A stretch of 16,503 bases of DNA from Campylobacterota bacterium (GTDB lineage: Bacteria; Campylobacterota; Campylobacteria; Campylobacterales; JAADDG01). This document shows, one piece after another, positions 6,920 through 14,345 of this stretch. The stretch is taken from contig JAADDG010000041.1 of the NCBI GenBank assembly GCA_013154075.1, forward strand, positions 1-16,503, in the 5' to 3' direction. The number at the start of each line of letters is the position of its first letter. Position 1 is the stretch's first letter. The notes below the pieces were generated by a model that had not been told where the DNA came from, made no database searches, and saw only the letters and a program-made list of their open reading frames with translations. Position numbers and translations under genes: made by a program.

Positions 6920-9900
6920 ATGGTAAAAAAATTTATAAAGTTTTTTTATTTTATAATGATTTTCTCACTCTTTACGATAGACATTTCCGCAAAAACAAAT
7001 ATGATAGTGGAAAAACTCAACAACATAAGAGGAGATTTTAACGACGTAAAGATCTACGGCTCCTACGCTTTCGCCATAGACAACAAAAACTTAAGGGTTT
7101 TCAACATCCAAAACATATCGAACCCTTTCGAAGAGGGAAAGGTATTTACGGGACATGCCGGATATAAACTCGAAATATCCAACAATTACGCCTATATAGC
7201 GGCGGGTTACGACGGATTGGATATAGTGGACATATCATCTCCGAGTCATCCTAAAAAGATATCTCATATAGATACGGAAGGCTTTTGTATAGACAGTCAA
7301 GCCGGAGGAAACTTGCTTTATGTAGCCAACGGATATAACGGAGTGAAAGTATATGATATAAGCGATCCGTCATCTCCGAGATTCTTGAGTTCATATCAGA
7401 CTTTAAACTTCGTAATGGGTTTGGAAGTGGAAAACAACTATCTATATATAGCCGAAGGTAACTACGGAATGGAGATAGTTACCATAACCTCCAAAAACGC
7501 ACTTTTGAAATCGGGAGAGTATCACGATATAGGATTTGCGAGAGATATCTATGTGCATAATTCGATAGCTTATATATGCGATTTCGATTCCGGACTTCAA
7601 ATAGTGGACGTTCACTCTCCGGCTTTCCCAAGAAAAATATCCCAATATCAAACTTCATCCAATCCTATAGCCGTAAAAATTTACGGTAAATACGCCTATT
7701 TGGCTATGGGAAATGGCGGAATGGAGATAGTGGATATTTCGGATATTAAAAATCCGATTCAATCAAGCAGCTACAATCCCAAAGATGTAGATATAAAAAG
7801 CGGAGATATAAATAACGGTTATGCCTTCATAGCGACGGATAGAGGCATATTTATTTTGGAAAGCTCGAAATCTTTCAATCCGAAATTCATATCCTCTCAC
7901 GGCACTTCAGGTTTTGCCAACAAAATCGTTACAAAAGGCTCTTTTGCATACGTAGCGGACGGAAACGGAGGATTTTTGATATTCAACATAGCGGATCCGA
8001 AAAATTTGAAAGTTATAGGATACTATCAATCGGGGGCTTTCATAAACGATTTCGTCATCAAAGGCAAATACGTATATTTGGCAGCCGGTGAAGCGGGAAT
8101 GGAAATACTCGATATCTCCAACCCTTCAAAAATAAAACCTATCAGCTCTTACGTAACGGATTCTCAAGTAACATCCATCGATGTACAAGACAATATAGCC
8201 TATCTTACGAAAGGACCGAGAGGAATTGAAAGCGTAAGCGTAAAGGATCCTTATAACCCGGTATCTATCCATAGCGATGTAGCGGACGATATAACGCTCG
8301 ATATAAAAGTGAGAGGAAAATATGCCTACATAGCCGCAAGAAAGGGAGGATTCCAAATATTTGACATATCCGATCCCCAAGTAATAAACAGAATCTCAAA
8401 ACTAAAACCAAACAGTGCAATAACCTCTTTCAAACCAAAAGACAAATACGCCTTTTTGATAGATTCGGGATACGGTTTGATAATAGCCGATATATCCGAT
8501 CCAAAAAAAATAAAAGTGGTATCCGAATACAAAAATCCGAATATCTTGAATATTTTGGTTCAAGATCAGTATCTATATATTTCCGATTCCAAAAACAATC
8601 TTGAAATCTTATCGATCTTGGATATAAAAAATCCATCTTTGATAAAAAGATTCAATCAAGATATGTTCTCAAATCTTTTCGATTTCACTTTCGACGAAAA
8701 CGACTACCTAATAGCCGCAAGCGGAAGAGAAGGCATAAAAGAGATAGATCTGTTTAGCGAAATTTATCCAAGATACGAAAATAACTACAACACTTTAGGA
8801 TATGCCCAAGAGATGGCCATAAACGGAAGATACGGATATATAGCCAACGGAAGATACGGACTGCAAATAGTAGATCTCTTAAATCCCTCAAGCCCTTTTA
8901 GAAAAGCTATCTTTAAAACCGATTCCGGTGTAAACGGCGTAAAAGTAGCTGGAGATTACGCATACATAACGAAAGGAGATAGAGGAATAGAAGTAGTGAA
9001 TATAAAAGATCCAGCTCATCCAAGATCGGTAGCCAAATATAAAACGAAAGGATATGCAATCTCTTTGGTAATAAGCGATTCTAAAGCTTTCATAGCCGAA
9101 AACGGTAACGGAGTGGAGATCGTAGATATAAAAAATCCCGCAAATCCGACTTTCATCTCAAACTACAAAGAGAGCAACATAAACGCTCTATCCGTTGAAA
9201 CAAGCGGAAATTATCTACTCGTATCCAACGGAAAAGAGGGAGTTTTGATCTTAAACGTATCCGACGCCAAACATCCCAAAAAAGTAGCCGCCTTCACAGA
9301 GGGTGTAAGTTACGTAAGAGATGTTTTCGTAAAAGATGATTTGGCATATATCGCGGATATGGAAAAGGGAATCTTTATTTTGGATATCAAAGATAAAAAT
9401 TCACCAAAACTCGTAAGAAAACTTCCTATAGATACAAGAGCCGTAAATATATCGGTAGATAACAAATATCTATATTTAACCGAGGCTACTGAAGGCTTTA
9501 AGATCTTTGATCTATCGAATGATAAAGTGATAAAAAATTATGAAAACAAAGAGAGTATAAGCGGTATCAAATATGGAAACTATTTCTATCTTTGCAACGG
9601 CTATAACGGAATAGATATCTTCAAAATAGCCAATGACGATAAAATAGGAAATCTAATAGTCAATTTCTTTCAAAATATTTTAGATAGACTACCCTCTTTC
9701 GAAGAGGAGCAAAAATATAAAAGAGAGCTACTTTTCGAAGGCAAATCTTTGGCCTCTTTTGCAAAAACGCTTTTTGACTCTCAAGAGTTTAGAATGAGAA
9801 ATCTATCAAATAGAGAATTTATATATTTAGCCTATAGAACGCTTTTAGACAGACAGCCAGAAAACGACGAAGTGGAAGGTTGGATAAACAGATTTGAGAG

Positions 9901-9991
9901 AGGAACGAGCAGAGACGAGATGTTGAATGATTTGATGCATTCTAAAGATTTCGAAAATTTAGCGAAAAGATACGGAGTGAAAGCTTTGTAA
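6920..9991 (+). CDS. Secreted LVIVD-repeat beta-propeller protein with C-terminal DUF4214
   Basis: A 1023-residue exported protein of unknown function. A Sec signal peptide (KK, hydrophobic core, cleavage probably after ISA near residue 24) has no lipobox. Residues about 28-908 are a continuous run of repeats of about 42 residues of LVIVD type, with the pattern YAYIAxGxxGxxIVDISxPxxP; I count 21. LVIVD repeats are thought to form seven-bladed propellers, so 21 fits three propellers in tandem (inference). The C-terminus (about 909-1020) holds two DUF4214 units. The second is clear (FIYLAYRTLLDRQPEN, then GWINRFERGTSRDEM, then SKDF); the first is more divergent. DUF4214 is common in secreted and S-layer-type proteins. 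It stands alone between divergent operons with its own promoter. A surface adhesin, binding or scaffold role is plausible but unproven. No transmembrane anchor, sortase signal or type IX tail is visible. Confidence 0.85.
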   Translation: MVKKFIKFFYFIMIFSLFTIDISAKTNMIVEKLNNIRGDFNDVKIYGSYAFAIDNKNLRVFNIQNISNPFEEGKVFTGHAGYKLEISNNYAYIAAGYDGLDIVDISSPSHPKKISHIDTEGFCIDSQAGGNLLYVANGYNGVKVYDISDPSSPRFLSSYQTLNFVMGLEVENNYLYIAEGNYGMEIVTITSKNALLKSGEYHDIGFARDIYVHNSIAYICDFDSGLQIVDVHSPAFPRKISQYQTSSNPIAVKIYGKYAYLAMGNGGMEIVDISDIKNPIQSSSYNPKDVDIKSGDINNGYAFIATDRGIFILESSKSFNPKFISSHGTSGFANKIVTKGSFAYVADGNGGFLIFNIADPKNLKVIGYYQSGAFINDFVIKGKYVYLAAGEAGMEILDISNPSKIKPISSYVTDSQVTSIDVQDNIAYLTKGPRGIESVSVKDPYNPVSIHSDVADDITLDIKVRGKYAYIAARKGGFQIFDISDPQVINRISKLKPNSAITSFKPKDKYAFLIDSGYGLIIADISDPKKIKVVSEYKNPNILNILVQDQYLYISDSKNNLEILSILDIKNPSLIKRFNQDMFSNLFDFTFDENDYLIAASGREGIKEIDLFSEIYPRYENNYNTLGYAQEMAINGRYGYIANGRYGLQIVDLLNPSSPFRKAIFKTDSGVNGVKVAGDYAYITKGDRGIEVVNIKDPAHPRSVAKYKTKGYAISLVISDSKAFIAENGNGVEIVDIKNPANPTFISNYKESNINALSVETSGNYLLVSNGKEGVLILNVSDAKHPKKVAAFTEGVSYVRDVFVKDDLAYIADMEKGIFILDIKDKNSPKLVRKLPIDTRAVNISVDNKYLYLTEATEGFKIFDLSNDKVIKNYENKESISGIKYGNYFYLCNGYNGIDIFKIANDDKIGNLIVNFFQNILDRLPSFEEEQKYKRELLFEGKSLASFAKTLFDSQEFRMRNLSNREFIYLAYRTLLDRQPENDEVEGWINRFERGTSRDEMLNDLMHSKDFENLAKRYGVKAL
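9644..9985 (+). other. DUF4214 tandem region within the LVIVD protein
   Basis: This codes for residues about 909-1022 of the preceding protein. Two units of about 50 residues each contain an LxxR-P turn (ILDRLPSFEEE and LLDRQPENDEV), a helix with an [F/R]xxGxS step (LLFEGKSLASF and FERGTSRDEML), and an S-x-[ED]-F ending (DSQEF and HSKDF). The alpha-helical character differs sharply from the beta-rich repeats before it and marks a domain boundary. Confidence 0.7.
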
Positions 9992-10016
9992 TAGCTAAGT
10001 TTAAGTATTGTTTTTG

Positions 10017-10022
10017 TAAAAT
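10017..10022 (+). promoter_or_regulatory. Weak candidate -10 for rpmB
   Basis: TAAAAT (10017-10022) preceded by TG lies about 29 bases before the rpmB ATG in the 59-base gap after the LVIVD gene. No convincing -35 is seen at 16-18 bases. No terminator hairpin closes the upstream gene, so rpmB might also receive read-through transcription. Confidence 0.3.
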
Positions 10023-10050
10023 CACGCAAAATTTAATAAGGATAGGAAAA

Positions 10051-10248
10051 ATGTCAAGAAAATGTTCTATTACAGGTAAAGGGCCGATGGTAGGCTACAA
10101 CGTAAGCCACGCCCACAATAAAACCAAAAAAAGATTTCTACCGAACCTAAGAACGGTTAGAATCACTTTGGAGGACGGAACGAGAAAAAAAATAAAAGTA
10201 GCGGCTTCTACGCTAAGAACTATGAAAAAAAAGAATTTTTCTCTATAA
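10051..10248 (+). CDS. rpmB: 50S ribosomal protein L28
   Basis: Structural protein of the large ribosomal subunit. The 65-residue protein has the family signature at the N-terminus (SRKCSITGKGPMVGYNVSHAHNK, residues 2 to 24), followed by the basic LRTVRITLEDG and TRKKIKVAASTLRTMKKK stretches. There is one Cys near the start and no CxxC pairs, so it is the zinc-free type. The ATG at 10051 has AAGGATAGG upstream. It heads the rightward cluster and lies next to a 2TM potassium channel gene, an adjacency also known from H. pylori (HP0491 and HP0490, as I recall). Confidence 0.96.
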   Translation: MSRKCSITGKGPMVGYNVSHAHNKTKKRFLPNLRTVRITLEDGTRKKIKVAASTLRTMKKKNFSL

Positions 10249-10249
10249 T

Positions 10250-10274
10250 TCCTCCGTTTACGCTAAAAGGAGGA
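10250..10274 (+). promoter_or_regulatory. Hairpin that can mask the kch Shine-Dalgarno
   Basis: TCCTCC (10250-10255), starting two bases after the rpmB stop, is the exact complement of GGAGGA (10269-10274), the core of the channel gene's AAAAGGAGGAG ribosome binding site. The loop is 13 bases. A ribosome ending translation of rpmB would cover the 5' arm and free the site, which suggests translational coupling. The stem has only six base pairs, so this is a hypothesis. Confidence 0.4.
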
Positions 10275-10278
10275 GAGA

Positions 10279-11409
10279 TTGGGATTTATTAAAAAATTAA
10301 AAACTCTCCTTCATTGGCGTGAAAAACAAAAACCCCACATCAGCTTAAACAGCGAACTCTACAGTCAACTTAGACCATTTAGCTTCCCTTTAATATCCAC
10401 AGTCCTTTTGATGATGTTCGGATCGCTCGGATATATGGCGATCGACAATTTCTCTTTAAGCGACGCGATATACCAAACGGGTATCACCTTCACCACCGTG
10501 GGATTCGGAGAGATAGCGCCGATTTCGGAAGCGGGAAGAATATTTACCATCACTTTGATAATCGTAGGATTCATAATATTCTCGTTTGCCATAGGTCTTT
10601 TAGTCGATACCCTAAACAAAGGAGAGCTTCAAAGAATTTTCAAGGAAAGTAGAATGCTTCATAAAATCGCGAGATTAAAAAATCATTACGTTATCTGCTA
10701 CCATAACGAATATACGATTCAGCTTACAAAGCAGTTTAGAGAAAATCACATCCCCTTTGTCGTAGTAGATCCCAGCGACAAACTCGAAGAAGAGGCCAAA
10801 AAATATAAATACCCCTACTATATCCAAGAAGAGCCTCACACTCAAACGGCTCTTTTGAAATCTTTCCTATCCAGTGCAAGGGGAGTCATCACTCTATCGG
10901 ACAATATAGCGGACAATATCGCCCAAATCGCCTCTACAAGACTCTACGAAAAGGAGATAGGAAGAAAAAAACCTTATTTCATCATCACTACGGCAAAGAG
11001 CCTAAGCGACATAGACAAACTAAAAAAACTCGGAGCAAACAGCGTAATATCCCCTACGAAACTAACTTCTCAAAGAATGACCGTTTTAAGTCTAAGACCC
11101 GATATAGAAAACTTTCTCGAAGAATTCCTATATAAAAAAGATACCGCTTTAAATATGGTGGAGATCACCATCCCGAAACACTCTTGGCTTAGATTTAGAA
11201 AACTAAAAGAGACCCACCTTGAAGATATACCTCAAATTAAAATAGTGGGATATAGAGATAAAAAAGACTCATTCATCCCTATTCCGCCTCCCGATACCAT
11301 CCTAACTACCGAATCGAAACTTCTTGTAGTGGGTACAAACAGCGGCATTAGAACATTAAAAAGAGTAATTAGAAAAAAACATCAACCTGAGGAGCTGCTT
11401 TATGTTTAA
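10279..11409 (+). CDS. Two-TM potassium channel with cytoplasmic RCK domains (Kch/HpKchA-like)
   Basis: Inner-membrane K+ channel subunit, probably tetrameric. After an amphipathic N-terminus, the first helix is about 35-55, the pore loop carries the selectivity filter TVGFG at 73-77, and the second helix is about 87-110. An RCK_N Rossmann domain (about 135-250) and an RCK_C/TrkA-C domain (about 285-370) follow. In RCK_N the strand HYVIC (136-140) is followed by YHNEYT where GxGxxG is expected, although the acidic residue after strand 2 (VVVD, Asp164) is kept. Nucleotide binding is therefore doubtful. The start is TTG at 10279, chosen for its strong AAAAGGAGGAG site five bases upstream; no ATG fits. 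It overlaps argJ by 8 bases. A related channel in H. pylori is needed for K+ homeostasis and colonisation. Confidence 0.88.
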   Translation: MGFIKKLKTLLHWREKQKPHISLNSELYSQLRPFSFPLISTVLLMMFGSLGYMAIDNFSLSDAIYQTGITFTTVGFGEIAPISEAGRIFTITLIIVGFIIFSFAIGLLVDTLNKGELQRIFKESRMLHKIARLKNHYVICYHNEYTIQLTKQFRENHIPFVVVDPSDKLEEEAKKYKYPYYIQEEPHTQTALLKSFLSSARGVITLSDNIADNIAQIASTRLYEKEIGRKKPYFIITTAKSLSDIDKLKKLGANSVISPTKLTSQRMTVLSLRPDIENFLEEFLYKKDTALNMVEITIPKHSWLRFRKLKETHLEDIPQIKIVGYRDKKDSFIPIPPPDTILTTESKLLVVGTNSGIRTLKRVIRKKHQPEELLYV

Positions 11410-12589
11410 TATTTTCCCTTTAAAAGGAGGTCTTGAAAATGTAGAGGGATTCTACTTTCAAGGAGTAAACTCCAATCTAAAACCCAACAACGAACCCGAT
11501 TTGGGATTTATCAGAAGCGATGAAGAAGTGGATGTGGAAGCTTTATTCACTACAAACAGATTTCAGGCCGCACCCATAAAACATTTCCAAAAATATCCCC
11601 AAGATTTCAAAACCAATTTCCTTTTGGTAAACTCCAAAAACGCAAACGCGATGACGGGGGAGAAAGGAATGGAGGATATAGATGATCTATTCGATACGCT
11701 AAAAGAGAAACTGCCTTTAAAAAATCCGATTATGAGCTCTACCGGAGTGATCGGATACAGACTCGATAAGGAAAAAATAAAAGCGGCTTTCGATAAATTC
11801 GATTTTACAAAAAGAGATTCCGATTCCATAGCAAGAGCGATCATGACAACCGACAGTTTCAAAAAAGAGATAGCCTTCAGAGTCGAAACGTCGGATAAAG
11901 AGAGCTTTCATATAGCGGCCATCTGCAAAGGAGCCGGTATGATCAATCCGGCTATGGCCACAATGCTATGTTTTATCTTAACGGATGCGAATATCCCAAA
12001 AAGCGATATGAAAGAGTTGCTTTCAAAACATGTAGAGACCACTTTCAACGCCATAAGCGTAGACGGCGATACATCCACAAACGACACGGTGATGCTGCTT
12101 ACAAGCAGAAAAAGCCAAAATTACGACAAAGAGGCCTTTAGCGAAGCTTTAAGAGTAGTTATGCAAAATCTCGCACTCATGATAGTAAAAGACGGAGAAG
12201 GCGCCAATAAAGTAGTGGCTTTTGAAGTAAAAGGAGCGAAAAACGACAAAGAAGCCAAAATAATAGCAAAAGCCTTAAGCAACTCTCTTTTGGTAAAAAC
12301 CGCTCTTTTCGGAGAAGATCCCAACTGGGGCAGAATAGCCTCCACCATCGGAGCTTCCGGATGCGAATGCGACGAAGAGAAGCTAAAAATATTTTATGAC
12401 AACGTTCTTGTCTACTCCAACGAAAAAAAAGAGATGGATAAAGAGACGGAAGAGAGAGCCTTTAAAGTGATGAAAAAGGATAGCTTTAAAATAGTATGCG
12501 ACCTTGGCATAGACGAGGGCTCTTTTACGGCTTACGGATGCGATTTAAGCTACGAGTACGTAAAAATTAACGCCGATTACAGGACTTAA
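11402..12589 (+). CDS. argJ: Glutamate N-acetyltransferase / amino-acid N-acetyltransferase
   Basis: ArgJ transfers acetyl from N-acetylornithine to glutamate in the cyclic arginine pathway; some members also use acetyl-CoA. The precursor cleaves itself before a Thr to give alpha and beta chains. Here the site is in AMATML, between Ala186 and the nucleophile Thr187, with KGAGMINP just before it. Other conserved blocks are NSKNANAMTGEKG (77-89), SSTGVIG (112-118), ARAIMTTDSF (144-153), DGDTSTNDT and DPNWGRI near the C-terminal third. The 395 residues match the family. The ATG at 11402 overlaps the channel stop (ATGTTTAA), with GAGGAG upstream, so it is coupled to the channel gene. Whether it is mono- or bifunctional cannot be told from the sequence by eye. 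Confidence 0.95.
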   Translation: MFNIFPLKGGLENVEGFYFQGVNSNLKPNNEPDLGFIRSDEEVDVEALFTTNRFQAAPIKHFQKYPQDFKTNFLLVNSKNANAMTGEKGMEDIDDLFDTLKEKLPLKNPIMSSTGVIGYRLDKEKIKAAFDKFDFTKRDSDSIARAIMTTDSFKKEIAFRVETSDKESFHIAAICKGAGMINPAMATMLCFILTDANIPKSDMKELLSKHVETTFNAISVDGDTSTNDTVMLLTSRKSQNYDKEAFSEALRVVMQNLALMIVKDGEGANKVVAFEVKGAKNDKEAKIIAKALSNSLLVKTALFGEDPNWGRIASTIGASGCECDEEKLKIFYDNVLVYSNEKKEMDKETEERAFKVMKKDSFKIVCDLGIDEGSFTAYGCDLSYEYVKINADYRT

Positions 12590-12604
12590 TAAGCTTTTAT
12601 AACT

Positions 12605-12610
12605 TATAAT
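12605..12610 (+). promoter_or_regulatory. Candidate -10 for the YdcH-like gene
   Basis: A perfect TATAAT lies 26 bases before the ATG at 12636 in the short gap after argJ. No good -35 is present at 16-18 bases, which is common for promoters in this phylum. It may allow the small protein to be expressed independently of the argJ transcript. Confidence 0.4.
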
Positions 12611-12635
12611 ACAAAAAAATATTAGGAGAAAGACA

Positions 12636-12863
12636 ATGCTACATGAATATAGAGATATCATTTCGAAATTGAAAGTTGAAAATCCTCATTTTGCCAAAAT
12701 TTTCGAAAAACATAACGAACTTGATAAAATAGTTACGGATGTGGAAGAAGGCAGAGAGCATATGGACGATTTGGAGCTTGAAAAACTAAAAAAAGAGAAA
12801 CTTAGACTAAAAGACGAAGCTTACGCAATGATCTTAAAATATAAAAAAGAGCACAATCTATAA
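12636..12863 (+). CDS. YdcH/DUF465-family small helical protein
   Basis: A 75-residue, highly charged, all-helical protein. The features match DUF465 (YdcH-like): the N-terminal LHEYRDIISKLKVENPHF, a central HNELDKIVTDVEEG turn, and a C-terminal LKKEKLRLKDEAYAMILKY helix, which together predict an antiparallel helical hairpin. The function of the family is unknown. The ATG has an AGGAGAAA ribosome binding site. It follows argJ by 46 bases and is followed by a GC-rich hairpin, so it is probably the last gene of the rpmB cluster or a short unit of its own. Confidence 0.85.
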   Translation: MLHEYRDIISKLKVENPHFAKIFEKHNELDKIVTDVEEGREHMDDLELEKLKKEKLRLKDEAYAMILKYKKEHNL

Positions 12864-12878
12864 AAACTCTCTTCTTCA

Positions 12879-12899
12879 GGAGGGCAAAGCCCTCCCTTT
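12879..12899 (+). terminator. Probable intrinsic terminator after the YdcH-like gene
   Basis: GGAGGGC (12879-12885) and GCCCTCC (12889-12895) form a seven-base-pair GC-rich stem with an AAA loop, followed by CTTT. The stem stands out in AT-rich DNA and lies 15 bases after the stop codon. The T tract is short, so termination may be partial. The rest of the 147-base gap to trkA holds only AT-rich sequence and the trkA promoter. Confidence 0.55.
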
Positions 12900-12981
12900 C
12901 AAAAACTATCTTCAAATATAAATTCTATCTCATATTTTTCTTTTCGATTTTTTATTTATGATCGGTTAAATCAAACGGGAG

Positions 12982-12987
12982 TATAAT
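12982..12987 (+). promoter_or_regulatory. Candidate promoter -10 for trkA-trkH
   Basis: A perfect TATAAT lies 23 bases upstream of the trkA ATG, after the hairpin that ends the previous unit. No convincing -35 is seen at standard spacing. The leader would be short, with AGGTAGG as ribosome binding site. Confidence 0.5.
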
Positions 12988-13010
12988 TTTCAAAAAACCA
13001 AAGGTAGGTA

Positions 13011-14345
13011 ATGAAAATTATCATAACCGGAGCGGGAAAGGTAGGCTACAACTTAGCCAAAAATCTAAGTCAATATCACGAAGTGACGGTGATAGATCAA
13101 AACGAAGAGGCTTTGGAGAGAATCTCCGAAGAGCTCGACATTCTTCCCATCTTGGGAGATGCGGAAAACCCCCAAACCTACAAAAATCTAAACGATAAAG
13201 GAATCGATCTTTTTATAAGCGTTACAAACGTGGATGAAGCCAACATAATATCCCTTCTTACGGTAGATCAATATATCCACGTGGATAAAAAAATAGTGCG
13301 CCTTAAAAAGACTTTTTTTAAAGAGAGCGATCTATTAAAAAAACTTGATGTTTACGAGGCGGTCTATCCTCTGCTTCTAACCACTCAAAAAGTGGAAAGC
13401 CTCATAGAATACGCAAAAGCAAATAACGTAAAATCTTTCTCTTACACAAACGCCAAACTGATATCGGTAAAAATAGCTCAAAGAGGGGATTTTTCGATAT
13501 TTGTAAAAAATATTCTTCAAGATCATAAAAACGTAATAGCGGTAGGGGTGGAGAGAGAGAAAAGATTCATCATCTTAAACGAAAACGACGTCATAGAAAA
13601 CGGCGATTTGGTATATTTTTTCGGAAATCCCCAAGAGATCAAAAAAATCTGCTCCCAAATAGAGACGAAAACCCCAGAAATTATAAAAAGATGCGTCATT
13701 TACGGAGCTACGGATCTGGGTATAGAGATCGCAAAAGCCCTTCTTGATAGAAACCTTCAAGTGAAACTTATAGAAAAAGATCCCAAACTGTGTGAAAAAG
13801 CCTCCGAAACATTGGAAGGAGATATTACGGTAATAAACAGCAAATACAGCTCTCACTCCTTTTTTAATGAAGAGATGTTATCAAACGCGGATATCTTCAT
13901 AGCCACTACGGAAAACGACGAATACAACATAATAAAATGTATGGAGGCTTCGGAAGCGGGGATAAAAAAGGTCGTATCTATAAACAACGATCTTGAATAT
14001 TACGATCTGATGCACAGAATAGGCATAACCGTGGTTAGAGGCGTAAAGGCAAACGCGTTTTATACCATTTTGGAAAAAATAGAATCAAACTACATCATCA
14101 CCCAAAAGCAGTTTTGCGGAGGGAAAGCCACTATATTTTTAAGAAAAATCTTCAAAGGCTCCCCTCTCATAGGAAAATCCATAAAAGCCTACCCGGCATC
14201 CGAAAACGCACTCTCTGTAATCATAAGAGATGAGAACATCACCCCTTTTTACGGAAATATAGAGTGCAGAGAAAACGACGTCATAGTGGTCTTTTCAAAC
14301 AAGGAAGAGAGCGATAAAATAAAAAAATGGATAAATAATTTATAA
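13011..14345 (+). CDS. trkA: Trk potassium uptake regulator TrkA
   Basis: Cytoplasmic NAD(H)-binding gating subunit of the Trk K+ uptake system, which docks on TrkH. The 444 residues hold two TrkA halves, each RCK_N plus RCK_C, as in the usual two-copy TrkA (about 450). The first Rossmann motif, GAGKVG (7-12) with Asp29 after strand 2, is intact. The second reads GATDLG (232-237) with Glu255, so one glycine is replaced by Thr and nucleotide binding there is less certain. RCK_C segments lie at about 140-215 and 365-440. The ATG at 13011 has AGGTAGG upstream. The stop overlaps the trkH start by one base (TAATG), so the two subunits are coupled. Confidence 0.93.
   Translation: MKIIITGAGKVGYNLAKNLSQYHEVTVIDQNEEALERISEELDILPILGDAENPQTYKNLNDKGIDLFISVTNVDEANIISLLTVDQYIHVDKKIVRLKKTFFKESDLLKKLDVYEAVYPLLLTTQKVESLIEYAKANNVKSFSYTNAKLISVKIAQRGDFSIFVKNILQDHKNVIAVGVEREKRFIILNENDVIENGDLVYFFGNPQEIKKICSQIETKTPEIIKRCVIYGATDLGIEIAKALLDRNLQVKLIEKDPKLCEKASETLEGDITVINSKYSSHSFFNEEMLSNADIFIATTENDEYNIIKCMEASEAGIKKVVSINNDLEYYDLMHRIGITVVRGVKANAFYTILEKIESNYIITQKQFCGGKATIFLRKIFKGSPLIGKSIKAYPASENALSVIIRDENITPFYGNIECRENDVIVVFSNKEESDKIKKWINNL

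Noticed and set aside
7442..8636. Minus-strand open frames inside the LVIVD gene
   Set aside because: They are Tyr/Ile/Ser-rich reverse-frame shadows of the repeat codons and have no start signals.
6920..9991. LVIVD repeats as a tandem DNA repeat or CRISPR-like array
   Set aside because: The 126-base periodicity is at the protein level only; the nucleotide units are diverged and lie in one uninterrupted reading frame.
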